A stretch of DNA of 64,000 nucleotides from Chlamydomonas sphaeroides (Eukaryota; Chlorophyta; Chlorophyceae; Chlamydomonadales; Chlamydomonadaceae), in contig BDDC01000102.1 of the NCBI GenBank assembly GCA_001662425.1, positions 11,056-75,055 of the forward strand, written 5' to 3'. The position numbers and the translations under genes are program-made. Numbering within the stretch: the first letter of the stretch is position 1; the number at the start of each line of letters is the position of its first letter. Below the pieces are notes generated by a model. The model was not told where the DNA came from and ran no database searches. It saw only the letters and a program-made list of their open reading frames with translations. Below, piece by piece: positions 22,201 to 33,748 of this stretch.

Positions 22201-25200
22201 CTGGCCAGCTAGCTAGGATGATGGCGGAATTGTTGGACAACTTCTGTGTGGCTTCAACCCACCTCTTGTGTGCCTGGCATGCCCGCAGCCTTGAGTTCAC
22301 CGTGGATAAACTGATTGAGAACATCAACTATATGGTACGCCACCCCCCACATGACAGTTGCAGCGGCTAGCAACTAGCACAGCTGTAGCCAGCGCCTATT
22401 CGATTTTTGTGTGTGCGGTTGGACTGCCGTGCAGGAGTCACACCACCATTTTGTGTACCTGGGCGAGAGCAAGAAGGCGGCCGTCAAGCTAATGCCGGAC
22501 GTGTTTGATGTGTGGACCAAGAAGGAGCTCGACACGCAGTACTTCTTGGATACAAAGCCGCCAACCGCAGGGACCTTTCCTGCCGGCGTCTGGGTGCTTG
22601 GCAATCTGTTCATTGCCAATGCGCGAGAGGCGCTCTACTGGCTGCCCGCCATCAAGGAGAACTACAGGCAGGGAGGAGGGTCGGTTGATACTTACGATGT
22701 TGACAGGCATTATCGCTGCATGACATGTGTAGCAACCAACTAACGGCATGCGTTTTTAGCATGCTGTCATATATTGCCCACACGGTGCTGGTCCACTCAA
22801 TTGTTGCTCCCACACCCCAGGCTGCACCGCTCGTATCAGTTCATCATCAGCAATGGCATCGGTCCCTTGTTTGATGGCTATTCTCGCAGCCTGGATCTGC
22901 TAGTTCAGGCTGCCTGGGAGTCGGTGGATGAGCTTCGGATAAGTGAGTCAAAGCGCATGTGGTCCCAGGGTTGGGTTGGCCCAGGCAGCAGATAGGGCTG
23001 GCAGGGTGTCTGGTTGCAAACGGTCCGTTGGCAGTTCCTGAGCCACGAGCGATGAGACCACCGACCATATTATCGATTTTGAATCCATCTGTCCTGCCTC
23101 CTTCAGCCCTCATCGTGCTGCTTGTGATTGAGGCTCTCATCATCCAGCTATCGTGCCTTATCTACGAGTGGGCCTTGGTGCAGCGCCTGGAGTCGGCCCG
23201 CCTGGCCGGCATCCTGGCTATGCTAGGACTGCCTGGGCCCATCCTCAGGCAGCTGTCGACCAAGGAGGCCAAGGTGATAAGCCTTTGATAAGCAGAAGCG
23301 ACTAGATACAACCGACGTGTGTAGGCCGTGGCAAGGGAACCAGGGGTGATACGTGCATGTATGGTACGGACGGCGGGCTAGCATGCAGCAAGCCTTAATA
23401 TTGCTCTGCGCCTTGGATATCTTCTTGAATCGCAGGTCCTTGACGACAGTGACGACGATGACGAGGACGAGGGCAGCGACAACGAGGAGGAGCAGCAGGG
23501 CAACACCAAAGCGGCTGGCGAGGGTACCAAGGAGGCCGGCACGGCAGCGGCTGGCGGCAAGCCCACAGAAGCCGGCAAGGGTGTGCGGCATGCAGGTGGT
23601 GGTGACGGGCCTCGTGAGGGTGGGGCAGGCCGCGAGCTCGTTGCCATGAAGAGCAAGAAGATCATCACTGCTGATGACAGTGCTGCAGCTTCTGGCGAGG
23701 TCACCGCCGCAGCACCCATTGCGGGGGCTCTGCCGGCTCCAGCGGCCACTGAGCCGCAGCTGCAGCAGCGACAGCTTGCCAAGCACGCTTCTGATGACAC
23801 GCTGGACTCGGAAGACGGTGGTGGCTGCGGCACAGAGAAGAGCCGCGGGGCGCAGATGCCCCAGGTGTGCCCCTGGGCTTGCTTGAGTCAAGCTAGGGAC
23901 ACACACTGTGCATTGCGAGTGAGGAAGGCAGCCCGCGCGTGCTATGTATACATGGCTGGACGCCAATCCATGCATGATTGATCCCACTGCTGGATGTGCC
24001 GCGTGCCTGCAGGCACAGGAGGGGCCCGGAAATGGCGGCAAGAAGGGAGCCAACGGGTTCCAGACGCGCTTGCGTGGGCTGCACATCAATGGCAAGGTGC
24101 TCGTGCCATCCATCAAGAACGTGTTCAAGTTTGTGGTGGGTTAGGGTTCTGCAGCCACCTCACTGCACAGCAGCAGCAACCCCTGCGCTGCAGGGTTGGC
24201 CTGCCGCGCAGCCCAAGCAGCTCCAGATGCCTCCTCACATAACTGCCTTGCTTGTCCTCAGCTTCCTTTCATGCTGTGGAACGTCGGACTGCTTACCATT
24301 TTTGTGGTGTCGCTGTTCCGGGTAGGCTTCGTTTGCGGGTGTGCAGTAATAGTAGCACGCACGGGGCAATGCTTGCTACCGCCTAGTGTGTGAGTGGCGG
24401 ATTGCAGCCTGGTACCGTGCGTCACTCTGCCTGGATCTGGATGTTGCACCTATCTTTGCGGCCGCCACGTTTAACGTCCTCCGCAGCTGCAAGGCATGCA
24501 GGGCCCTCTGGCGTCCCTCAACATGGCCAGCCATGTCATCTACCGATACACACGTGTGCGGGCCATCGCCTTTGGCTTTGTGTCCCAGGTGCGGCACATG
24601 ACAGCATTGGACCAGTTTCCGGTACACAACAGGGGTTCATAACGCATCTATCTGCAAGCAAAGCAGCAGGGCCTACACAGGCGCGCGATGAAGGCTGGCA
24701 AGCACAGCAACCTACCTGCCCTGCCTGTGCCAAACCGTACATGCCTGGTCTCATGATGCAGGATGACCGGGAGTCACGGGACGTCTGGCGGGACATGCTA
24801 ATTACTGAGCTGCGGTACTTTGAAAGCGAGTGAGTTATCCATCGAGCCACCTGCATGTACGAGGCTGCAGCCGCCGTAACAAGCATCGGTGGTGCAGCTA
24901 CCCCATCAACTGGCAGCTGGCTGGCAGAGCACCTACCCATGCCACGCCAGGGGTGATCAAGTCCAGTGCTTGATAATACTGCGTGTCGTGCACACTCTTA
25001 TTTCCGGTCTGCTCGTCTCCTGCAGCAAACCTGCTCGTCCAGCCCTGCTAGCTGCCCTGCCGTTTGGATCCGTTGCCACTATGTGCTAGCTCCGTTCATC
25101 ACCTTGTCACCCACATACATCCCATGCCCATCCTATCCCCGTGTTACCCGCGTGCTCCAGGTACGACTCCCTTATGTACGGTGGGACACCCATCACGCAG

Positions 25201-26564
25201 GTGAGGAGCCCCCGAGTCACACTCGCTCATGTGTCCGTTATAACCTTTCATACATGACGACTGACGCGTTATCACTCCTCCTGCATGCCTCTTCCGGCAG
25301 GCCAACTCCGTCTTTCAGCACCCCGTGCCTGCAAGCACCTTCTTCTCCGCTAGCTTCGCGTCCAGCTTCTTCCAGTGAGTCGGGCCCATTCAGGGAGGGC
25401 CCGTGCTGGTAGGCAGGGCCCGCCGTGCTGTGCAGACCGGTGCTGGAAGGGTGTAGGGATGGCCCGTGCTGGCAGGGCGTTGCTTTTAATTTTAAACCAA
25501 CATTCCTGCATTGCAACAGGGTGAAGCGCTGCTTCCGGTATCCAGAGCTACAAGACGAATGCTACGAGCCAGGCTCAACCTACTATGAGGTGGGCGGTTG
25601 GCTGCATGGCTACCTCGGGTGTAGGCACCCAAGCTTGCTGGTGTATTGTTGCCACATAGGCCACAGCTGTGGCTGCATCCCAGCACGGGAAGCTGCAGCT
25701 TGTCAGAACTGCTGCTGATGGACAGACACCGATCATATGGGCCGCGCAACCCGTCTTGCCTGCCTGCTGTCTGCATCTGCTGCCACACACATCCAGGTGA
25801 CGCACAACGGCCTGGACGTCATGGTCCGGCGCATGATTGACGAGATGAACCTGCTGACACTGGATGCGGACGAGGACGTTGCCTACAACAGCACACGGTG
25901 GGTTTGTTGGCTGGCGTTTGGCACACGTGCATGGCCCGGCCTCTTATATAATTGTGGCCCTCGGGTGGATTGCTTGCCGCCGTGCTGCTCGTCAAGCATG
26001 CACATGGTTGCACCACTGCCTGGCACACACCTACGGCCATCACCCTTGCCTTGCTGCCTGTCCTCAGCCCAGTGCGTGGCGCCTCCCATGCTTCGTGACA
26101 TGTTTTGTTACATCGATTGCCGCCTGCCTGACAACAAAAGCACCTCCCTGTGAACCAACCTTGCCACCAACAGGTACCTGTACATGGCAGCTGTCGGCGG
26201 CCGCGACCTGTACGAGGGCCTGCAGCAGGCAGCACAGCTGTTTGTTGACTACTCCATCAGCAGATACCAGCAGGTGGCGAACCTGCACACCATCCTGCTC
26301 GCGGTCACCATTGTGCTCATGGCGGCCTTCCTGTTCTTCATCCTGTGGCCGCACCTGGCGCGGCTCACCAATGACGCGGCCCGGCAGAGCGCACTGCTGA
26401 GCCACGTGCCGCCGGAGATGGACGTGAGGGGCCACGTTAGGACCGTGTGCAAGAGAGTGCAGCAGGGCCGCCAGCATGGTCGCAAGGGCAAGGCTGCTGC
26501 ACCCAAGCTGGCGGCGGCTGCCAGTGAGGGTGTGGGTGCACCGCAGGTGTTGGCACGCAGCTAG
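10227..26564 (+). CDS. Giant TmcB-like PAS membrane protein, copy 1
   Basis: Predicted ~2309-aa multi-pass membrane protein of the TmcB-like family (Dictyostelium tiny macrocysts relatives); ligand and output are unknown. Exons: 10227-10375, 10607-10674, 10902-10978, 11205-11268, 11437-~11504 (runs into gap), 12100-12238, 12431-12463, 12679-12750, 13040-13317, 13517-13551, 13700-13799, 13976-14128, 14329-14418, 14565-14618, 14798-14890, 15131-15225, 15488-15637, 15815-15977, 16182-16280, 16433-16603, 16847-16908, 17045-17177, 17520-17697, 17888-18099, 18284-18436, 18660-18830, 19161-19236, 19342-19463, 19671-19927, 20072-20643, 20747-21223, 21417-21627, 21790-21847, 22091-22161, 22289-22334, 22435-22667, 22821-22942, 23107-23273, 23436-23864, 24013-24135, 24262-24321, 24487-24588, 24762-24829, 25161-25200, 25301-25374, 25520-25589, 25797-25897, 26174-26564. 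Ser/Gly-rich N-terminus, N-terminal helices, TPR-like region, PAS-like repeats, then C-terminal helices, as in copy 2. Differs by one extra intron, a longer acidic exon at 23436 and a GC donor after 17177. The donor at 22667 (GC) is uncertain. Confidence 0.85.
11500..11649. other. Assembly gap (150 N) at end of exon 5, copy 1
   Basis: By comparison with copy 2, only about 5 coding bases and the first part of intron 5 are missing; copy 2 has about 42 bases between the same flanks. The flanks are nearly identical in the two copies, so the gap length may be a placeholder. Confidence 0.9.
25375..25519 (+). other. Copy 1-specific intron (145 bp)
   Basis: GT-AG intron splitting a stretch that is one continuous exon (52378-52521) in copy 2. 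Spliced copy 1 reads FFQVKRCF; copy 2 reads FFQDKRCF, so length and frame are preserved. The intron holds short internal repeats related to GGCCCGTGCTGG. Confidence 0.8.
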
Positions 26565-28642
26565 TGGGGTTGCATCAAGGGTTGCTAGTAGGACAACCGG
26601 ATTGCAGCACTCCCAAGTCGTCGTACAATAAGCTCATGATTGTGGTTAGATTGGATGTGCTTGTAGTAATGATTATGGCTCTTGGGATCGATTGGGCAGC
26701 AGTCAGGACGTTTGCCATCTCCTTGTGGGGCACACATACATGTCATCTTTGTGGGCATCATCCAATGATGGCGGATGTCGTCTTCATGATGCACTTGTAT
26801 GGTGCATAGCTCGCTGTGCTTTGGTTTCGCTATGTGCTACAGATTTGCGTGGATGGCTGGAGAGATACAGGACGTGCATGCTGACTGTGCGGTTACTCCG
26901 TCATTGTGGTTGTTTCTGACATGTGGATGCATGAGGGTGTTAGGGTGTGTCATTGTAATCAGAAGTTGGCCCCGCAGGCGCCCCTGTTGCAGTGTGTTGG
27001 CGGTTTGTGTTGTCTGACAATCAATCTTGGGGAACGTTGATCTGAAACTATTGCAGCAACCATTGCATTGCTTTCGTGTGTATGTCACGTGGGAGCTGGA
27101 CGTGGCATGTTGTGGAGGCTGACGTTGCTCACAACAGTATGCAACACCTTGCGTGTGAATGGACTCTCGCGGATGGTGGTGTGCGATTTGTCACCACACC
27201 TTCAGGTGTGCCACATGCTCGCCTGCTGCCAGTTGGTGTGCTAGCTGGTGTGTGTGCTGTGACTTGATCTGCTGCTGTGTTGCAGGCAGCAGTGCCCTAC
27301 ACATTGATTACCACGGCACACCTCGCTTATGAAGATGTCCTCGAAGCAATTGTGCCTTCACAACCATTTTTGGTGGTGGTGTTGCTTTGGGCAGCAAGTG
27401 GGTTGTTGTCAAGTGGTGCCGGTACAAACCATGCTCTGTGACTGCTGGCCCGCAGGGCAACACACACGCCGACCCTTCCATTTAGCCCCAGTGACCTGGC
27501 GGGCATCAGTTGCCCGTGTCTCGATTCACGGGTTACTGACTGGCTGGTCGTGGGGCACGCTCTCTGGCTTGCACGTGAGCAACTTGAGGCAAATTAAAAG
27601 GTGTGTGTCTCTGCCAACTGTCCCTGCTCTGCCTCTGGGCCCCAATACCCTGCACCAAACCAAGCAAGACACGTGCCAGCGGAGCATGGCAGGTCCATAG
27701 GTTCTTTGGGTAGCCTGTACATCCCTGCTGGGGTTGCGCACCTGAAAATTGGTTGCATGGCTTTGAGCAGGGCACGCTGTTCAAACTATAGGGCACTGAC
27801 GGTGTGGGTGTTGCTTGGGACCCGGTCGGACCAATCCCAGCGGGGCACCATACCCATCGCGGTATTTGTATGTGGAACAGGAGCTGCCAGGCGGAGATGC
27901 GCATCACCTGGCCCTACCTAGCTTGGGGTTGCTTGTGCCAATTGGCTGGCGCCCTGCTCACGGCGTTGCTAGCATAGCCAGTGGCAGCGGTTGATGTAGC
28001 CAGCCACCTGCTGCCACGCACCACCACCCCTAGGACCTGGGCCGTGTGTGTGGCTGGCTGGCCACTTGGAAAGCCCCACGCACACCACGCGCATGCACTG
28101 GCGCTGCCCCTGACTGGTGCCTCGCTCGCTGGGATGCGGTGACGGCCAGGAAGCGACGGTGACCTGGGCCGGCCTCAGCAGACAGGAGCAGCAAGGTGTG
28201 CCCGCCCGGCTCTGACCATGCGCTGTCCTAAACTGCACCGCTCCACCGAATCGTAGTACTGGGGGGCCTGGTCGGTGGCCACGCGCGCAGGGCACGTCGG
28301 GGGCCTGGACGGGCGGCCTGTCGCCAAAACACAGGCTGCCATGCCAGTTCTGAATGTTGCCTTTTTATTTGAAACCTGGCCCTGCTGACTTGCCGTTGTT
28401 CAGCTAGTTCAGCACTATGCATCGCACAGAGGGGCATGACAATGGACGTGCCCCGGGAGTGGGCTGTTGACGCACGGAGGGTGGAGCCTTGGCCTTCTTT
28501 GCTTGCAGCTGGCAGCAGGGGTGCGTGGCTGGGTAAGGCATGTGAGTCCTGCAGCTCGGGCCACCCTGTGACGTGCCACACCGGCGTCATCACCACAGCG
28601 CCGCCTGATTAGCAGGAGCGCAATTGTTATGCTGTTCTAGCT
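26565..28642 (+). other. 3' UTR of copy 1 and non-coding spacer
   Basis: The 3' UTR probably runs to just past the TGTAA at 26954-26958. Beyond it I see no recognisable gene up to the retroelement remnant. Short frames exist on both strands but none carries a known motif. Confidence 0.5.
26954..26958 (+). terminator. Putative poly(A) signal (TGTAA)
   Basis: First TGTAA after the copy 1 stop at 26562-26564, giving a 3' UTR of about 0.4 kb. Copy 2 has one at a similar distance (53883). Confidence 0.6.
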
Positions 28643-28899
28643 GTGCGTGTGCTAGAGGCGTGTGCTTGTGAGTGGCAGCGTATCTGCGTCTTAGGAGGCG
28701 TAGGACGAGCAGTACGGCAGCATGTGCCGTCGAGGAATCTAGCGAGCCAGCAGCACAACGGCACTCGCCGGAGCTCCGACGCGGTCAGGCCGTTGTCTGG
28801 GGCCTTCTGCGAGGAGACCAAACGAACCCGTGCCGTTGGAACATCGCGTCCTGACCATCTCGTCTCGCAGCGGCGCTGGTGGGTCGAAGCCTGCCACCG

Positions 28900-31179
28900 A
28901 TGAGACCGACGACTCGAGCCAGCAGTGACACGTCAAGCAGCGCGGGCAACGTGGGCCCTGAGGCTGAGCTGCGAGACCACGACCGAGAGGCCCTGGAACA
29001 GGCGCGCAGCGGTGATGAGGCCGCCCACCACGCCACGTCGCACGGGCCCGCAGCGGCGGCAGCAGCGCGTGCTGTGGCAGGCGTCAGCCCTGCAACAGCC
29101 GCCGCGCCGGCCCCGCACCGCACGCCCTCGGCCGCCTCCTTGCCACCCGCAGAGCCGCCGCCTCTCGACGAGCAAGACCTCACCCGTGAGCTGCGGCGGC
29201 TGCAAGCCCAGATCGACCGCCTGACCGCCCTACACCAGCGGAAGGACAAGATGCCGCACGCAGTGGAGCTTTTCACCAAGGCCGGCGTTAGGGACCCGTT
29301 GGTCAAGTCCGCCATCGCCCCACGGCAGCTCCCCGCGTACCTGCAGCCCAAGCCACGTGCCAGCCTGCAGACGCCGCTGCCTGCGCCTGATGATGCGCCA
29401 ACGTCGACGGGCACACGGCAGCCGCCGCCGTCACCGACCCGTGAACACGCACAAACAAGCGTTATCTCCGGGCAGGCGGCTAACGTCCGTCATCGTGCCA
29501 ACGCAGCAGGGCGAGCCGGTACACGAGCAGGCCGCCGGTCTGTGGACGTCGACATAGAAATAGAAATAGAAATGGTTATGACGCGTGCATGGCCCACGTC
29601 GTTTAATTAAGGAGGGTATGCCGTGTGTGGGACAGTGTCCCCACGCCCACCACCGTTGTGCAAGGGCAGTGCTCGATTGCGCTGTTGGCACGTGCGCGGG
29701 GTGCTCACCCCCGCTGCCCAGGCTTAAGTGGGTGCCCGCTCCATGCGGCGTCGCTTGGAGATGACGTCTGTGGACGTCGCATGGGCGTTCGGACGACGCT
29801 GATTGCGGCTGCACGACTGACCTCTGCGGCTCGGAGCCTGGACGGCCACGGTGATGGCCAGCGGCCGCCCACGCCCCCACGCCGCGGGCCGACAATCCGA
29901 GGCAAGGTCTCTGGGTCGCTGGCGCCGTGCGCCAACTGCCATCTCCTCAGCGCCATCGCTGGCAGCCATCCATCCAGGGAGTGGGACTTGGCGTCGTACT
30001 GGATGTTGCCGAAGCGGGTCAGCAGAGTATGGTGGCTGCACCCTCTGCGTGTGCGATCCCCCCAGCAGGCACGGAACCTGATGCCCGTGCCCAACGGGGC
30101 GCTCAGGGCCTGGCCCGTGGACAGGAACACCCTGGACCTGCGGACCGCGGCGGCACAAGACCTGGAGGACCTACGCTGGGACCTTGCGCCGGGTGAGCGG
30201 CCCTACATCGTGGAGTCGCAGTTTCACGAGGACGCGGTCGCCAAGTACGCCAACGGCCCCATCTACGCCGAGCACATGAATAACATGCACTGGATCTACC
30301 GGCGGCACGGCATCACGCACCAAGTGGCAGCGCCCAGGCCTCAGGCCGTGCTGCCGTGAGCCAGATGACCTGACGGTGGCGCGGATGATGGAGTGCTACC
30401 ATCAGCACGTGCGCCGCTTGGCGGCGGGCAGCAACCAGTCTCAACGAGAGGACGGTGCTCCCGGGGCCCCGCCGGTGGTCGACACCCGGCATGCCGTGCC
30501 TGCGCAGGTCCGACGGCTGACGCCCAGGCGTGGTCGCGACATCCCACCCGACCGGCCGTCCGACGACGCCCCTGTGCGTGGGCGGACCCGCGAACATGAC
30601 CGCTCGCCGCCTCACCGTCACCACGACGACCGCTGCTGCTCCCCCGAGCGCAGCCGCCACCGCTTTGAACCTTTGGCAAGCCTCCCGCGGGTTGAACGAC
30701 GGCCTCGCAGCCCTGAGCGCGCTGGCAAGCACGCCGACCATCGCCGCTCGCAGGACCGCTCCCGCACGCCAGACTGGCATCGAGCTGGCGACCGGCACGC
30801 GAGCCGGGCATTGGCGACCCTGCCGCCGCCGCCCGCCCGTGGCACCGGCAGCGCTGCAGCGGCCGCACTACCCGCGTGCCCCGAGGAACCAAGGGCCAAG
30901 CGACCACAGATGGAGACGACCATCACTGCTGACATCCTCGCGGCTGCGCTGCAGGCTGCGCAAGCGGCCATCGGCAGCCCGCTACCGCCGCCGCCGGGCC
31001 TGAGCCTCCCCAGGCCGCCGCCGCCACTGCCGCCTCAGGCTACCCAGGCCATGCAGTGCCCGCTGCCAACTGCCACCGCGCCGCCTGTGCAGCTGGGCAT
31101 CAAGGTTTGGAGCATCGTCAGGCAGCTACTCAACCGTGCCCCACATCTGGCCCGTCAACAGCCCCATCACTGCGGGTGA
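28900..31179 (+). pseudogene. Gag-like fragment of retroelement, frame-shifted
   Basis: Begins MRPTTRASSD, followed by an Ala/Pro-rich linker and a Leu-rich helix (about 29180-29260). After a shift it continues with ANGPIYAEHMNNMHWIYRRHG (split here as ANGPIYAEH and MNNMHWIYRRHG), and after another shift near 30360 with an Arg/Ser/Asp/His-rich region ending in Ala/Pro repeats. Charged and Pro-rich composition with several frame changes suits a dead gag gene. Assignment rests on resemblance to algal retroelement ORFs known to me; no zinc knuckle is visible. Confidence 0.4.
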
Positions 31180-31189
31180 CATGGACCCA

Positions 31190-32260
31190 CCGCCGTGTCG
31201 CAAGCAAGTAGTGGCACTGCCGCACGAGTCGCCGCGTGTCACCCACCACACCAACAAGGTGCCGCTGCCCACAACTTGTGCTGCGTTGCGCGGCCGCACG
31301 CCCAAGTACACCACGTACTACATGGACCTGGAGCAGGACCAGACCACGAGCCTCCTGCCACTCATCACCAGGTTCTGCGCCGGCCAAACGTTCCTCACCG
31401 TGGTCGTCGGTGTCGACAGCGGCGTCCACGGGGCTGAGGCCCTCATCCGCGAGGACGTCCGAGCCGATGCCGTGCCATGGGCGGCACCTGCCAACGGCAG
31501 CAACCTGCTCATCGCGCAACACCGTGACCAGCTGCACTACGCCCGAGTGTGCACCGGGAGCTACAAGCTGCGGTTCAACAGCTTCCATGCCGGCGATTAC
31601 ATTGTGACTCTCAACCGCAACAACACGCTGCAGCTGCCCGCTAGGGATACCGTGCTGTGCATCCTTGAGGTCATCGACGCCGGCGTTGTCACCATCATCG
31701 GCCAAGATAGACAGCACGGCCCGTCAAGAGCACGTCACCAACCTGGTGCCGTGCAACCTTCAACATCCGGACCCCATTGTGGACCCACGCATCGCAAATC
31801 CTCCGCTTGATCTGCCATGCGAGGACTGCGCCTACCCTGGGGACGGGTGCAACATGCTTCTGTGCGACGGCTGCGGCACCGGCTGGCACAAGTACTGCCT
31901 GGCGCCGCCCTTGCCCCGCATCCCACGCGGTACGTGGACGTGCCCCGACTGCCACACCATCGGTGTCACGCCCAAGGTCGTCAATAGCCGTGGCGAGCCC
32001 AAGGCACGCCAGAAAGCGCCTCGAACACCGTTCCTCACCATGCATCACGCCCCATGCCAAGAAGCGGCTCGAGGCCGCTCAGTCGCTGGACGGCCGACCC
32101 TGCCGGCGCGCGCGGTATGCAGGACCACGCCACTGGGGCCAAGGCCACGCTGCGCGGCACATTGCACTACCTGGGCCCCGATGCCCGGCCTCTGCATTTC
32201 GAAACACGCTATACCAATGGCACCAGCGCACGGATGAACCTCAGTGCCACCAACAAGCAA
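31190..32260 (+). pseudogene. Integrase C-terminal tail with PHD finger, frame-shifted
   Basis: The first frame contains NLLIAQHRDQLHYAR and FHAGDYIVTLNR, patterns found just after the integrase core of volvocine gypsy-like elements. A shift near 31710 leads into a PHD zinc finger: CEDCAYPGDGC, then MLLCDGCGTGWHKYC, then GTWTCPDC, with all eight Cys/His ligands visible (about 31820-31955). A short chromo/tudor-like stretch (LHYLGPDARP) follows in a third frame. A PHD finger alone would suggest a chromatin protein, but the flanking motifs place it in a retroelement polyprotein. Confidence 0.5.
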
Positions 32261-32388
32261 GTGCGCCCTCAATCCCTTGGCCCGCGTGCTGGCCATGGTG
32301 GCTGCACGGGGGCCAGCGGCCTTGATAGACCTCCCGGTCGTCAAAGCAGTCGTCCGGCTCCTGGAAGGCAGGCACCTGGTCGGGTTCG

Positions 32389-32694
32389 TCACCGTTCTGG
32401 GTCATTGCCGCGCGGCAGCATGTCGTCGCTGTCGCTGGACCAGTTATACTGGTCGTCAGGATCCTCGCAGCGCTCGAGGATGTGTAGGGGGCGCGCAAGG
32501 TCGCGCACGCAGGTACCCGACCCGCCTTGTGTCCGCGCCAGAAGCAGCTCATGGCTGTACCGCAGGCTGTCTGCACCGTGTAGCAGCTCCTTCAGCGGGA
32601 TGCTGCTGATGGTCATGTAGGGAAAGCGGCGAGCCAGGGGCCGGTACTGCAGAATGCAGCCAGTCTTCGCGCCACAGCCACCACCCGCCGCCAC
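32389..32694 (-). pseudogene. Coding-like fragment of unknown origin
   Basis: On the minus strand an open frame contains ordinary-looking protein sequence (RRFPYMTISSIPLKELLHG, then SLRYSHELLLARTQ), unlike the low-complexity shadow frames around it. It abuts the retroelement remnant and the satellite, so it may be part of another transposon. I cannot name a family. Confidence 0.25.
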
Positions 32695-33748
32695 CTCCCT
32701 CGCCGCCTCTTGTGCTCATAACACGTCGCCCTGACCTCCTGCCACCTCCCTCGCGGCCTTCAGCCCTCTTCACGCCCAACCCCCACCTGCTGTCACCTCT
32801 CTCGCCTACTCTTACGCTCATAACACGTCCCCCTGGCATCCTACCGCCTCCCTCGCGGCCTTCAGCCCTCATCGTGCCATAAACCCCACCTGCCGCCATC
32901 TCCCACACCGCCACTGACGCTCATAACACGTTGCCGTGACCTCCTGTCGCCTTTCTCGCGGCCTTCAGCCCTCTTCACGCCCAACCCCCACCAGGTGTCG
33001 CCTCTCCCGCCGCCTCTCACGCTTTTCACACGTCGCCCTAGCTTCCTGCCGCCTCCCTCGCGACTTTCAGCCTTCTTTTCGACACGGCCCTCACCTGCTG
33101 CCGCCTCCCTCGCCACCGCTGACGCTGATAACGCGTCGCCTTGGCCTACTGCCGCCTCCTTCGTGGCCTTCAGCTTTCTTCTCAACACAACCCCCACCTG
33201 CCGCCGCCTCCCTCGCCGCCGCTGACGCTCAGCGGGTCTCTTTGTTCATAGTCTTGGCACGGCCCACGCTTCGCGGCCTTCAGCCCTCATCGCACCACAG
33301 CCACCACCCGCCGCCACCTCCTTTGCCACCGCTGACGCTCATAACACGTCGCCCTGGCACCCTGCGGCCTCCCTCGTGACTGCAGCCTTCTTCTACACTC
33401 GGCCCTCACCTGCTGTCGCCTCTCTCGCCTTCTCTTACACTTATAACGCGTCGCCTTGGCCTACTGCCGCCTCCCTCGTGGCCTTCAGCCCTCTTCTCAC
33501 CGCGACCCCCACCTGCCGCCGCCTCCCTCGCCGCCGCTGACGCTCAGCGGGTCTCGTTGTTCATAGTTTTGGCGCGGCCCACGCTTCGCGGCCTTCAGCC
33601 CTCTTCGCGCCGCAGCCCCACCTGCTGTCGCCTCCCTCGCTGCCGCTGACGCTCTTATAAGTCGCGCTGGCTTCCTGCGGCCTCCCTCGCGGCCTTCAGT
33701 CCTCATCGCTCCATAACCCCCACCCGCAGCCACCTCCCTTGCCGCCGC
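32655..33748 (+). repeat. Satellite array, about ten units of 102-110 bp
   Basis: Units can be anchored on GCTCATAACACGTC-like starts at 32714, 32816, 32919, 33021, 33124, 33227, 33337, 33439, 33542 and 33651. Each continues with a pyrimidine-rich CTCCCTCGCGGCCTTCAGCC-like core. Units at 33227 and 33542 share a variant start (GCTCAGCGGGTCTC) and lie exactly three units apart. No coding capacity is credible. Confidence 0.85.

Larger units (their letters stand above)
28900..32260 (+). mobile_element. Decayed, internally deleted LTR-retrotransposon remnant
   Basis: Coding-like pieces in successive different frames (28900-29610, 29625-30359, 30376-31179, 31136-31810, 31665-32237) resemble the two ends of volvocine Ty3/gypsy-like polyproteins: a gag-like first part, then a post-integrase tail with PHD finger. 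Protease, reverse transcriptase, RNase H and integrase core are absent. I found no LTR pair, so the outer limits are approximate. It is probably immobile. Confidence 0.5.

Noticed and set aside
23223..24128. 301-codon minus-strand open frame
   Set aside because: It is antisense to conserved exons 38-40 of giant gene copy 1 and exists only because of GC-rich codons; its sequence is low-complexity.
31820..31955. PHD finger as a host chromatin gene
   Set aside because: Flanking motifs are those of a retroelement integrase tail, and the frame is broken on both sides.
32655..33748. Regularly spaced repeats as a CRISPR array
   Set aside because: Units are homologous over their entire length with no unique spacers, and the genome is eukaryotic.
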